Under the pieces are notes generated by a model. That model was not told where the DNA came from, did no database searches, and saw only the letters and a program-made list of their open reading frames with translations. A program made the translations under genes and the position numbers. DNA of 64,000 nucleotides from Tyto alba (Eukaryota > Chordata > Aves > Strigiformes > Tytonidae): NCBI RefSeq assembly GCF_018691265.1, contig NW_024881282.1, positions 49,483,122 to 49,547,121 of the forward strand, in the 5' to 3' direction. This document shows, piece by piece, positions 49,463 through 60,740 of the stretch. Every line of letters begins with the position of its first letter. Within the stretch, counting starts at the first letter, position 1.

Positions 49463-49535
49463 AATCATAGAACCATAGAATCATTTAGGTTGGAAAAGAC
49501 CCTTAAGATCATCGGGTCCAGCCATTAACTGCCAT
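49463..49535 (-). mobile_element. Short CR1 3' tail
   Basis: The plus strand reads AATCATAGAACCATAGAATC followed by TTTAGGTTGGAAAAGACC and AAGATCATCGGGTCCAGCC. This is the reverse complement of the CR1 3' UTR end including the terminal repeats. Similarity fades by about 49535, so only about 70 bp remain, an extreme 5' truncation or a remnant. Confidence 0.88.
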
Positions 49536-49730
49536 GGATCGACAGATCCCAATTGCAGTCCCTGGTTACTATTCAGAACCAATGACTGTGGATTACAGCC
49601 TGGAGTTACCCAGTAGCCATCATTCAGGTGGACGTTCAAACAAGCCTGTCTGACTGAGAGCAGCAGTCTTGCAATATATAGGCAAATTGCTCTTTCTTGT
49701 GAGTTGCTCTCATTCTGAACAATAGGATCA

Positions 49731-49735
49731 GTTAA
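49731..49735 (+). repeat. 5' target-site duplication GTTAA
   Basis: GTTAA directly precedes the LTR TG end and is repeated exactly at 50219-50223. Confidence 0.93.
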
Positions 49736-49937
49736 TGTCCTGGTTCAGGCTGGAATAGAGTTCATATTAATTTTGGTAGCTGGAGGAGTGCTGATGCACA
49801 TTGAGATCTCAAGGACTCTCCAGCTCTGTGTGCCCTGCCTGTGTGCGGGCGCGCAGGGGAGGGGATGAGGGGAGCACGGCTGGAGTGCTGGGCCCAGATT
49901 GGCCACTATTCCAAGTCATGTGAAATTATGTTCACCA

Positions 49938-49944
49938 TATAAAG
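49938..49944 (+). promoter_or_regulatory. LTR TATA box
   Basis: TATAAAG about 200 bp into the solo LTR, at the position equivalent to TATATAG in the 63344 copy. Confidence 0.6.
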
Positions 49945-50089
49945 CAATGAGTGGGCAAGAAGTGTTGCCGCGGTGTCTTTGTGTTTCAGGATGGCCAGCT
50001 GGGAACAGGTGGGTGTCGGTCAGCGGATGGTGAGCAATTGTGTTGTATATTACCCGTTTATACTGTCACTGTATTACTTTATTACTGTT

Positions 50090-50095
50090 ATTAAA
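50090..50095 (+). promoter_or_regulatory. LTR polyadenylation signal ATTAAA
   Basis: ATTAAACTG occurs at the same relative place in both related solo LTRs, just before the conserved ATCTCA block. Confidence 0.6.
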
Positions 50096-50218
50096 CTGTT
50101 TTTATCTCAACCCGCGAGTCTCCCTTTGCCCCTCCAATTCCCTCCCCATTCCCAAGTAGGGGAGGGTGGGTGAGAGGCTGCGTGGTGTTTAGCTGCTGAC
50201 CAGGTTTAAACCATGACA

Positions 50219-50223
50219 GTTAA
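50219..50223 (+). repeat. 3' target-site duplication GTTAA
   Basis: The exact partner of 49731-49735. Confidence 0.93.
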
Positions 50224-53200
50224 ACTGAACCACTCCTGACATTTACATGTTGTTTTCACTCATGATGGCAAGGTGTTTAGACACGTGTTGGACGATTAAC
50301 ATTTTGGGATGTCACAAGTGAGTAAAGTTTTGAATAACTTTGAATAACAACAAAAATTGGCAAGTGTTTAGTGTTAGCCTGGATTCTTAGGAGTGTTTCA
50401 TCTCAGAAGCTTCTTGTTCGTACAGACTTTCTCTTGCTTTTCAGACATTTTTGCTCTTCCTAATGTTTGATCATTCAATCTCCTTTAATTCTTGATATTT
50501 GGTGAATTAATCTTGGCTTGGGACTCACTGTGCACACAAGTATTTCAGGAAAAACAGATACTGAAGCTCACAGAAGACACTTATGCTTTTCTCCCCTAGA
50601 ACTGGAGATCCAGAAAGGGTAAAGTTCACCTAAAGGGAAAGAAAACTTTTCCTGCTCTTTTCTTACATTTCCAATGAGCAGAATTCCACAGGACAAATTG
50701 TATTAAAGAAAACCTTTACTCATACAAGCCAGATGATTATTCACTGCAATCTGTTCTAGCAATGGGTCTGTCAACAACTAAATTAATGAAAAAAATGGTC
50801 ATGTTTTGTTTTACTTTCCTTTGCAACAGGTCACCTGCAAATGTATTATATTGATGTCATGAACATATTCCTATTTCATTGAGCACCTAGGGAAGAGTAA
50901 ATAGCCTTATTATTGAATACATAGATAATTATAATAGTTAACCACTTTCTCCCTAATTATATTTCCTTCTGAATATTTTCTCAAAGTTTATGTAATTAAT
51001 TCTATACCCTCTCATTGTACAAGAAAGCATGGTTTCCTTGCAGAAGACTTAATGGGTGAGATTTATCTAGTTAAATCTACATGCCAATAATAAGAATACT
51101 TCTATTGAGAAAGTCACTTGAGTTTCCTTTTACAGTTAGTAGAAATCTCATCACTGAGGTCAAGAGAGAAGTTTATTTGGGCCTATAGTAGACATCTAAA
51201 ATAAATCAGATGAGTCATTGCCTAAAATTGCCCATAAATGGAATATAGGTTAACTTGTTCAGCTGTTGAGACCTATACTGTAAGCATCTAAATTTGATTC
51301 TGTAATTTTTGACTTAATCTGACTTTTCATTTATGGAATAGATCCTGAATTTGCCTAAAAGGACTTATTTATACACTGACTGTTTTGTAGCTGTATCACT
51401 CCACCCTAAGTGAGTATCAACACAGATTAAAGTACCAGAGGTTAAACTGACAGAGTTTAAAGTTAATGAGGAAGGAAGAGCAAGTACTCAAAAACAAAGT
51501 CTGTTGGAGAACATATTATATAAACTGCATGAGTTCATCTAACCTAGCAAACAGGGAAGTCTAATATACAATGACAGTGTACAGACACATCAGGTTAGAA
51601 ATCAAGAAAATGTGTACAACGGTATTATAAGTAACTTAGATTGGTGATTAAAAGGTTTCCAAATACCAGAATAGAAAATATAAAAAATTACATTCCAACA
51701 AGAGTGAAGGAGGACAGAAAAATAACTTTTAATTATACTTATAAACCATGAGTGAACATAATACATGATGTCAGTGATATAAAGACACCAGATTCAGTGA
51801 TCCACAACTTCCTCCCAGCTCTGTGCTCCTAAGACATCTGAGCATCCTGAACCTGACCCTTCTCCCCTTTTTCTCCCCTGAATCCATCTTCCCAGAGTTT
51901 CCTTCCTAACAGGTGATTCATTAAGAATGACTTGGGGTTTTATCCAAACCAAGCTACCAATAGTAGCACACACAGTATTTCCACAAGCAGAATGACAAAG
52001 CTGTAAAAGAAGTATCAATTTGTTTAAAACAGAACTTGTATTTGTATTTGTTTACATAATAGTAACAAGAGAAGAAGAAAATAAAAGAGGATTTAGATAT
52101 TTCTCTTTCTTCAATGAGAAATCTTACTTAAGTGATTTTCTTGTTTTTCAAGCCAGGGGGAATTGAGGAATACTAAATAATAGTAAAAAAAAATAAAGTA
52201 TATTGCCTCATTGTTTGGAATTTATTATGGCAGTTTGCTGCCCTCCTTTTAAATTTAGGGGATTTTAATACAAAAAGTTTTAAAAAAACCTCTCATATTT
52301 ATTTCCTAAGATAAAACATTTCATTAATCACTGAAACTGACAGTCAGACAAAATCAGCTATGCTGATTAATGAAGTGGTTTATCTAAGGAAATAGATATG
52401 AGAGGCTTTATAATTAATGTACTTTCAATATAGGAAAAAGTCAGACAAAACCGGGATAGAGTAAAACTAAGTTAAACATACCAGTAATTTTTCTACCCCA
52501 TTTCAGTTGTCCCCCCTTTGCCCCCCTTTTTGTTTGACTGGGCTTTTTCACTAGTATTCTGCAACAAAAATGAAGACAACTGAAAATATTGATATCAAAT
52601 TATTATTTTCTGTTGTGCCTGTTGAATTAGAGATAGGAAATTGTCATGTGAGACTGACTTCTTTTTTTTCACTTTTACTGTTCTTTGCAAAAACAGGAGC
52701 ACATTTAGGCTTTCCAGAATGTATAAGCCTTTCAAAAGGCCTTCCCATCCTTCAGCATTTTTACTGTTTGAGGCCAGGATATTTGTTAAAAAAAAAAAAA
52801 AAGGAAACAGAATTCTCCCCTTTGTTTTAGAGAGAGCTTCCCTTGGTATCCTGCAGAAACAGAACATATTGATACAACAGAAATGTGTGAATGCAGACAA
52901 GGTTTAAAAAATGAAAAGGCTTAAAAAATGATAACCATGGGGAACAAATTATATTTTTAATTTAACAAAATTGCCTATATTGAATCTCAGTTGTGTAAGG
53001 CCTCATGTAAATGTGTTGCCATGAGAGAGTTGTTCAGTTTGGAAACATAAACAGTTAGGAAAATTAAATGTCGGGTGTCACAGGGCATTTTCTATAAATG
53101 ACTTTGAAGCCAGTGGAAGTGAAAAAAAATCATGTGTTATGTATGTGAAAAAAATTTCTGAAATTATTCAGGGTATTGGATAGTTCCTTTTCTTTAGTTT

Positions 53201-55968
53201 GTACAATTTCTTTGTTCTATGTGAAGCTTTGAACGTAATAGCTATATGCAATCCTTATGTAGGGTAACAATTAAAACACCTCTCCTCATCACATAATTAT
53301 ATCTCTGGAGACAATTATGAACTTCATACTTATATTTTTAACCTTGAATATGATCTCTTGGTTCATGTGTCTAGGTCTGCATAATCTTCAAGCTGAAATT
53401 ATTTTATCCTTGGAAGTGAGTAACAGGAATCATATTGCCTGAATAAAATGTCCATAACATCTAATAGAAAGTGAGCCAAGGAAAAAGAGTAGTACAAAAT
53501 GCAAAATTACTCTTCTGTTTCTTGAAATTTTTTTATATAATCCACAAAAAATCTAGAGACATAAGCAGTTATGATATCATGATTCTTTTGTACAAAGTTG
53601 ATGTATGTGAGAGAAATCATTAAAGGGATTGAATGTATCAGAGGACTTATGTTTTATTGATTCCAATTTGCTGTATATAATCCACTGCAGTTTGAAATAG
53701 CAGCTTGGACTTCTAAAGTGCAGGGGTTGGAGTATTTAAGAACTGCATCCTAGCACAGAAACAACTTCCACAATGACTTTTAATAAAGAAAATGTTTTAT
53801 AGTTTATTTATGTAATTAACTATTGACCATACAGATCATATAGTGCATAGGTTGATCAGATTTTACTTTGATTTTGTACAAAAGATTGAACTCAGAAGGC
53901 AGATCATAATCTGAAAAACTGCTGTTGTTAATTTTACAAAGTGTGATAATAGTATAAAAAAAAACCTTAGAAGGAAAACAAAAAACCAGAAATTAGTCAA
54001 AACAAGACTGTCAGAAGTGGTGATGGAACCATAATAACTTTCTCTGAGACCAGACCATGCTCCCTATCTTGGCATCTTCCCTTTCCACGCCAACTCTTTG
54101 GTTCAGCAGGCTACATGGTACTTTCTCACCTTGCTTGTTCTGGCTTATCCCAAACCACTTCATTAAGCAGTGCTACCTGCATAGACATTCCCATACTGAA
54201 CCTACCTGCTCTGAGGGACTGGAACAGAAAGCACAAAGATGTAGGAAAATGGCAGAGGTTATGTCTGGCCAGAAGTGAGGTGAATATGTTTGCTTTAATA
54301 GCAAAAATGAGCGTATATTTTAACAAAAATTTACACCTTGCCTGTTAAACTACATTTAAAATAGTTAACAAAATGTTGCACATTAGCAAGTAGGAAGTAT
54401 TTGTAATTTTTTCTAGGTTTTTAAAATGTTTTTCAAAAAGTCCTTTAAAAGTTCTGTTCAGAGAAATATCATAACCTCCAGTTGACATATAACACAGTGA
54501 TTAACATATATTATAACAATATGGTGACATATATATTAAAAATTAGTTATAGGGAAGAAAGTGAAGAGTAGGAATACATGGCTGATTCTCTGGAAAGAAA
54601 ATTTTTAATATGAAATGCCTTAGGATTAGTACAATAAATGTGCTAGAACCAGTCTTAAATTTATCTAGAGGCATATGCACAAGAGATGTTGATGTACATG
54701 AATTATTCATGTAGAACAACAAAGGAATATGAAATTCTTTTGAGTTCATGTTATAACTGTATTGAAATAACCATTGCTGTTCAAATACACTTGTGTTATG
54801 AATGGTTCACTAAAGGTTTGTGTGAATTTCCTTTAGATTCCTACAAACTCTTTTAGGTTCATATTTACACTGCATTTCAAGGTCAGGTGTGAGGTGGCCT
54901 ATCTCCACAAAACAAGTCATATATCAAATGTCATAACCTATGTCTTATATCTCTTTAAGCTCTAAAGAATGTCAGTATATTCAAAATCACTTTACTTTAA
55001 AAACATAATTTAATTCTACTGGACATGATTTCTTGGTGGAAACAAGAAATCACAGTGATGATTTATAGTTTTTCCCTTTCTGTTTTGAGACATGACATTG
55101 ACAGCAATAACTTGCAATGTTACAAAAAATAACATTACAGCAACCAACCCCCAAGGAGTAACTCAGGGAGTCATTAACAAACAATAGAAGAGAAAAAAAG
55201 TACCTAATCCCTTCTCTTTGTCAGTGAAAACAAGTATTAATAAGTGCTTTAAAAACATCCGCTCCATGATAGTAGATATTTCTTAAGATCTATCAATAAG
55301 ACAGGACAGAGATTTGTGCATTGAAACAAAGACAGATTTGAGGAAGAAGGCTTAGCTTTCAGATAAGGGACAAATAGAAGCTCTCTAGAACGTAAAGACA
55401 AGGACAGTCCAAAATTTGTTACATGCAACAAGTTGTTAGCAAGCTATCCTTGTCAGAGGAGAAGGGGGTCTGAGATGAGATTATCTGTCGAGTTAAAAGA
55501 TAAGGATTGCCTTACTCAAAAAATGGTTCGCATGGAACAAGCACACACACAAAAAGGGCTAGTAGGAAAGAAGTTGACTTTTTTCCCAACATCCTAACAA
55601 AAATTGAGGAAGTTATATGATAATATTTGACTTTGACTTTTCATTTAGGATTCAGACTTACTGAAAAAGTATTGATTGAAAAAAATTGGGCTTGCACTCC
55701 TAAATTATGATTCCTAGTTTATGAATAAGTATGTAAACAATGACTTGGTTTTAAACTTTATACATTAACATAGTCATGGTCACCAATTAATGATAAAAGG
55801 TATGTCTATCACTTCAATTATAAAGATGAATTAATATTAGAGGATTCATGTAGATTTTATGGAATATTTTACATAATTCAGAAACATGATAGAAACATTC
55901 ATAGATAAAAATGATACATGCATATTTGTTCATTCTTTTACTTAGATTTTCTAAAGTAGCAGTAAGAT
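50224..55968. other. Unique AT-rich sequence, no gene seen
   Basis: It contains a C-rich pair of runs (CCCCCC-TTTG-CCCCCC near 52511-52526), a short A run near 52788-52802, and a perfect 10-bp stem hairpin at 55026-55052. No coding exon or RNA gene is recognised. Confidence 0.4.
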
Positions 55969-57440
55969 AAAATCATAGAATCATTGAGGTTGGAAAAGAC
56001 CTCTAAGATCATAAAGTCCAACTGTAAACCTAACACTGCCAAGCCTACCACTAGACCATGTCCCTAGGAACCACACGTACATGTATGTCTTTTAAATACC
56101 TCCAGGGATGGTGACACAACCACTTCCCTAGGTAGCCTGTTCCAATGCTTGACGACCCTTTTGGTGAAGAAATTTTTCCTAATATCCAATCTAAACCTCC
56201 TCTGACAAAACTTGAGGTTGTTTCCTCTTGTCCTATCACTCGCTACTTGGGAAAAGAGACTGACACCCACCTCTCTACAACCCCCCTTTCAGATAGTTGT
56301 AGAGAGCACTAAGGTCTCCCCTCAGCCTCCTTTTCTCCAGACTAAACAACCCCAGTTCACTCAGCTGCACCTCACATATCCTCTTCTCTAGACCCTTGAC
56401 CAGCTTCGTTGACCTTCTTTGGATGCGTTCCAGTACATCAATGTATTTCTTGTAGTGAGGGGCCCAAAACTGAACACATATTTGAGGTGTGGCCTCACCA
56501 GTGCCAAGTACAGGGTGACAATCACTTCCTTAGTCATGCTGGCTACACTATTTCTGGTACAAACCAGGATGTTATTGGACTCCTTGGACACCTGGGCACA
56601 TTGATAGTTCATATTCAGCTGGCTGTCAATCAACATCCTCAGGTCCTTTTCTGCTGGACAGCTTTCCAGCCACTCTTCCCCAACCCTGTAGCATTGCCTG
56701 GGGTTGTTATGACCCAAGTGCAGGACCTGGCACTTGGCCTTGTTGAACTTCATACAATTGGCTTCAGACCATTGATACAACCTGTCCAAATCCCTCTGCA
56801 GAGCCTTTTTACTCTCAAGCAGGTCAACACACCCACGCAACTTGGTGTGTGCAAATATACTCAGGGTGTACTTGATCCCCTTGTCCAGATCACTGATAAA
56901 GATATTAAATAGAACCAGCCTCAATACTGAGCCCAGGAAAAGACCGCCTGTGACTGTCCACCAACTGAATTTAACTCCATTCACCACAACTCTTTGGGCC
57001 TGGCCATGCAGTCAGTTTTTTACCCAGAGAAGAGTACTGCTTTCCAAGCCATGAACAACCAGTTTCTCCTGGAGAATGCTGTGGGAAATGCTGTCAAAGT
57101 CTCTACTGAAGTCTAGGTAGGCAAGATCCACAAGCTTTCCCTCATCCAATAAGCAGGTCACCTTGTCATAGAAGAACAGGTTAGTCAAAGAGGACCTACT
57201 TTTCATAAACCTATGCTGACTGGGCCTGATCACTTGGTTGTCCTGTACATGCTGTGTGATGGCACTCAAGATAATGGGTTCCATAACCTCCACCAGTACC
57301 AAGGTCAGACTGACAGGCCTGTAGATCCACAGATCCTCTTTTCAGCCCTTCTTGAAGATGGGCATCACATTTGCTAACCTCCAGTAAACTAGGACTTCCT
57401 CTTGCAAATAAGTAGTAAATGACAGCTTAGCAAACACAGG
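55969..57440 (-). mobile_element. CR1 LINE copy D, 5'-truncated
   Basis: The plus strand opens with AAATCATAGAATCATTGAGG followed by TTGGAAAAGACCTCTAAGATC, the reverse complement of the CR1 3' end. The element reads right to left through 3' UTR, ORF2 C-terminus (near 56064-56270), thumb and RT core. It fades near 57400-57440 in the pre-RT segment. FISDLD and [11 protein letters not shown] group it with copy B. The 5' edge is approximate. Confidence 0.95.
56064..57302 (-). pseudogene. CR1 ORF2 reverse transcriptase remnant (copy D)
   Basis: In the minus direction the remnant shows finger sequence with PSQHRFMKSRSSLTNL, then motif A AYLDFSRDFDSISHS (57095-57140 region) keeping its Asp. After a stop near 57012 comes a 199-codon open stretch (56388-56987) with [20 protein letters not shown]. 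The catalytic FADD box is reduced to FAH (about 56845-56856) by loss of one codon's worth of sequence, which removes both active-site Asp residues. Thumb sequence including [16 protein letters not shown] follows. The C-terminal [24 protein letters not shown] segment is in another frame nearer 56064-56270. The enzyme is dead by active-site loss, a stop and a frameshift. Confidence 0.94.
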
Positions 57441-59777
57441 TTACCTGGTGTAAACTAGTAACAAAGTGAAGATGTTCTTAGGGCATATTAAAAAATATTG
57501 GAAGCAAAAGTAGAAACTTGATGATATAATAATTTATAATTGACAGCATTTATATACTTCAGGTCATGTCTTGAAGCCTCATCATTTATTGCTCACTTTT
57601 GGGTTTTTTTTGTCTTTTTATTTGCCAAAACATCCAATAATTTTTCAGACAAGATAATGCACATGGAGGGGTGGGATGGGAATTGGATACTTGAAGGGAA
57701 ATCTGTGCTGGGAAGTGGCTAGAGAGGAAGGTCTGCTGGAGGAGTGTTGTCTTTGGTGGAGGGCCTTGGCACGGGCCACACCGTTCCTTGGCTCTCCTCC
57801 ACTGCCCTGCTCTTTGGCCTGCCACTTCTCTGCTCAGGGTCATCCGTTTCATAGCCTGGCTGTTACCTGCTAGGTCAAGAGAGGGATTTTCTTACCAGTG
57901 TTGTTGCCTATTTTTAACCTGAACTCTTAACAGACAGTGGCAGCAGTGATTTGAACAGTATATAGTAGACTCTAAAGAGATTATTTTTTCCCATTTACTA
58001 ATGAAAGCTGAAACTAGTACATTTTTGCAAATGACGAAATAAACTGAAATCTGGTTGTACTTCTGACAATACTGAAAACATCTCTGTCAAAGGACATCTC
58101 AAGATGCTGTCATATCCCCAAGTACCAGCAGCAGACAGTGGACAAAAAGAAGGAGTGATGTAGTATAAGCCTTCAATGTATTAAATGTCTGAAGCAGCAC
58201 AACAGAGCTTTCTAAATTTTCCCACAAAGAATGTTTTACGTAACTATATAGTCATGAAGTAGCTATGTTTTTTTCCTAAGTGATAGTATGGATCATTTTC
58301 TTCATATTTTCCTTTGTGGATACAGAAACACGGTGCTTATAAGGAATAAACATTAGTTGTTAAGGAAGGTTATTATATTTCCCTTATTTAAAGAATAAAT
58401 CAAAATAATTTCAATAGTCAGTTTCAAGAGATTACTGTTTGAACCTTCTCATTTTAGCATCTGATAGCATCTGGCAGGGACTTAGCCTCTATAATAAACA
58501 GCAATTAGCAGTCTTTATTTTGCAGGTCCGTATTAACCAGAAAATATGATCAGAAAAGTTTCTGATGAATACCTAGATAGGTTAATTATGACAACATATG
58601 CACTTCAATGAAGTAGCTAGCATTAGTAACTGTAGGTGACCAATATCAAATTACAGAGGACATTGGATGGGTGTGAATGAGTAACTTTGTCAGTCTTCCG
58701 GGGATGAAGTGTAGTATTCGAGTATGTGCAGAAAGACAAGAATAAGATACCTCTAGAGAACAAATCATCTCCCAAAGTAGCATATATCCCAGAACAACAC
58801 TATATTTTCCCTCTCCTTCACTGGCCTTGATTTAAGCTTCTTATAAAATTACAGAATTTGCTGATCTATTTTAATAAAAACTCTATTAAACCTTAAATGA
58901 ATGTTAGCAAAGGATTTTTGTGCTGATTCAAATGTTTCTAAAATTAGATACAGGTATTCAACTGAGTACCGTACATTATGAGTCTGTAATATGAGTCTGT
59001 ATAATTTATTTCATAGCTTGTAATAGTTTTTACTGTAATATTAATGAAGGATACATCCAAAGTTTGCCAAAAACTTTTACTCTTCTAATGATATTTTGCA
59101 CTCATCTTTCCACTTTTTCCTCTTTAAATTGACTAAAACATCTAAAATTAAGTTGTTTTGACACGTGGAGTAAAACCGCTTTCTTTTGTTACAGATAAGC
59201 AGAAAAAGATAAAGTGATAAAGGGAACTGTCACATCTTATTTCTTTAAAAATGTGAGGATAATATCTCCTAGATGTCATATTTTCCAAAGTTCTGACAAT
59301 CCTTGAAATAGGGGGAAATCAGAGTTTGTCCCAAAGTCTGAACCAAACTTCTAGACTATGAAGTCAATGTAGTCTGTTATGTGTTCTGGCACCTTGTTAA
59401 GGAACCTGACTGAGCATGCCAAACTCACACTCTCATATTTTTAGATTTCCTTCCCAGGGGAGACATCTGATAACTTTCAGATTTCGTTATAGACATCTTT
59501 TTTTCTTTTTATGAAGGAATTTGTTCCCAGTCCAAACCTGTGGTCAGGTTTTACCTCAAGTGGAGTATGAACATCATGATCAGCTGTGAACTTACTTAAG
59601 GTTTGAGAATTTGGACTGGACTAACAATTAGGTTTTATTTAAAACATAAGTAAAGTTAATCATGTACCTTTTAGTTAAACAACAAGAATTAAGATCTTTG
59701 TATCTAAGAATAATTTAGAAGAAAGTAAAAAAGTCACATGGTATGTCTTTTAGAAAATATATTATTGGTTACTAGAG
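57441..59777. other. Unique sequence, no gene seen
   Basis: The part from about 57650 to 57880 is locally GC-richer, but no family is recognised. A small imperfect tandem duplication lies at 58978-59003. Confidence 0.4.
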
Positions 59778-59796
59778 AAAAAAAAAAAAAAAAAAA
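59778..59796 (+). repeat. Poly-A run (19 nt)
   Basis: A simple A run with no recognised retroposon body. Confidence 0.88.
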
Positions 59797-59925
59797 CAAC
59801 ACATTAATCTTTTAGTTAGAAGGTTTACCACAAAAAGTTGTGGAATATTTATTTTAATCTTCTGTACTCAATTACATTTTAAAAAACAATATGAGTTTAT
59901 GTATCTGCACATTAGAGTGTATGAA

Positions 59926-60032
59926 TGTCTATATATTTATATATATGTTTATGTCATTGAATTATAGAGCTTGCTATTATGTAATAACACTTAATTGTCT
60001 TTTTCTTTCTTGTGTATATATATATATATACA
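59926..60032 (+). repeat. TA-rich patch with (TA)n microsatellite
   Basis: TATATATTTATATATATG-like sequence near 59930-59950 and an alternating TA run near 60015-60030. It is self-complementary and prone to cruciform or slippage. Confidence 0.7.
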
Positions 60033-60694
60033 TATTGCTCAAACTTTAGCAAAGTTCATTAAGAATTTTTGTGAGTTTACTGCATGAAAACTGCAAATGA
60101 GTTGATAAAAGACAGGATGCAATAAATACGAACCATAGTAGAGGAGACAGGATTTGCTCTGGGATCAATAGAAAAATATAATAAACTTTAAAGAAGCATT
60201 AAGGAACTTTTTGCTGAACACTTTTTTGGTTTTGTAAGACTGAAAACAAGAATTTAACTGGAATTAATGAAAAAAATCAGCTGGGGAAGAAAAGAGAAGA
60301 AAAAATAAACATTTTTTGTTGCATGATTCTCAACATACAGATAGTTGTGCATTTCTTTTCCAATGTCTAATGTTCAAGAAACTCATATTAGATGTGGTGT
60401 CTCCCTATTCTTCCTAAGATGACTACTCAGACCTGCTCTGAAAAGTAACTATCAACATACTAAGGATAATTTTCAGCTTATAATAACCTCTACTTCTGAG
60501 GCTATTCTTATTTCTTTTAAGTAGTGTATTCATTTTAGTTAGGCTTCCCAAATGGTTGTCCTAGGAGAACAGTGAGTTTGAGCTTCCCTTTTTTCTCTCT
60601 CTTTCTAATGAGGGAAAAATGGAATGGGATCACAAGAATCAATATTTTGTTGATCTGAAGAGATCTCATTTGTTTATTCTTTTCATTCACTGAC
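60033..60694. other. Unique AT-rich sequence
   Basis: No feature is recognised. Confidence 0.4.
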
Positions 60695-60740
60695 AAAAAA
60701 AAAAAAAAAAAAAACAAACAAAAAAAAAAAAAACCAAACC
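60695..60740 (+). repeat. Poly-A / CAAA simple repeat
   Basis: A 20-nt A run, then CAAACA, then another A run of about 14, then CCAAACCAAC. Simple sequence only. Confidence 0.9.

Larger units (their letters stand above)
49736..50218 (+). mobile_element. Solo LTR, avian ERVL-like
   Basis: The element starts TGTCCTGGTTCAGGCTGG and ends TTTAAACCATGACA. It is flanked on both sides by GTTAA. TG...CA ends with a 5-bp duplication are typical of ERVL-class integration. It carries TATAAAG at 49938-49944 and ATTAAA at 50090-50095, then the conserved 'TTTTTATCTCAACCCGCGAG' block and the GAGAGGCTGCGTGGTGTTTA terminal block. No internal proviral sequence is present, so the two LTRs of a former provirus have recombined to one. 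It lacks roughly 60 bp present in its relative at 63344 between the GAGTGCTG and GGACTCTCC words. No coding capacity. Confidence 0.95.

Noticed and set aside
56409..56912. 167-codon plus-strand frame
   Set aside because: It is the antisense of CR1 copy D reverse transcriptase.
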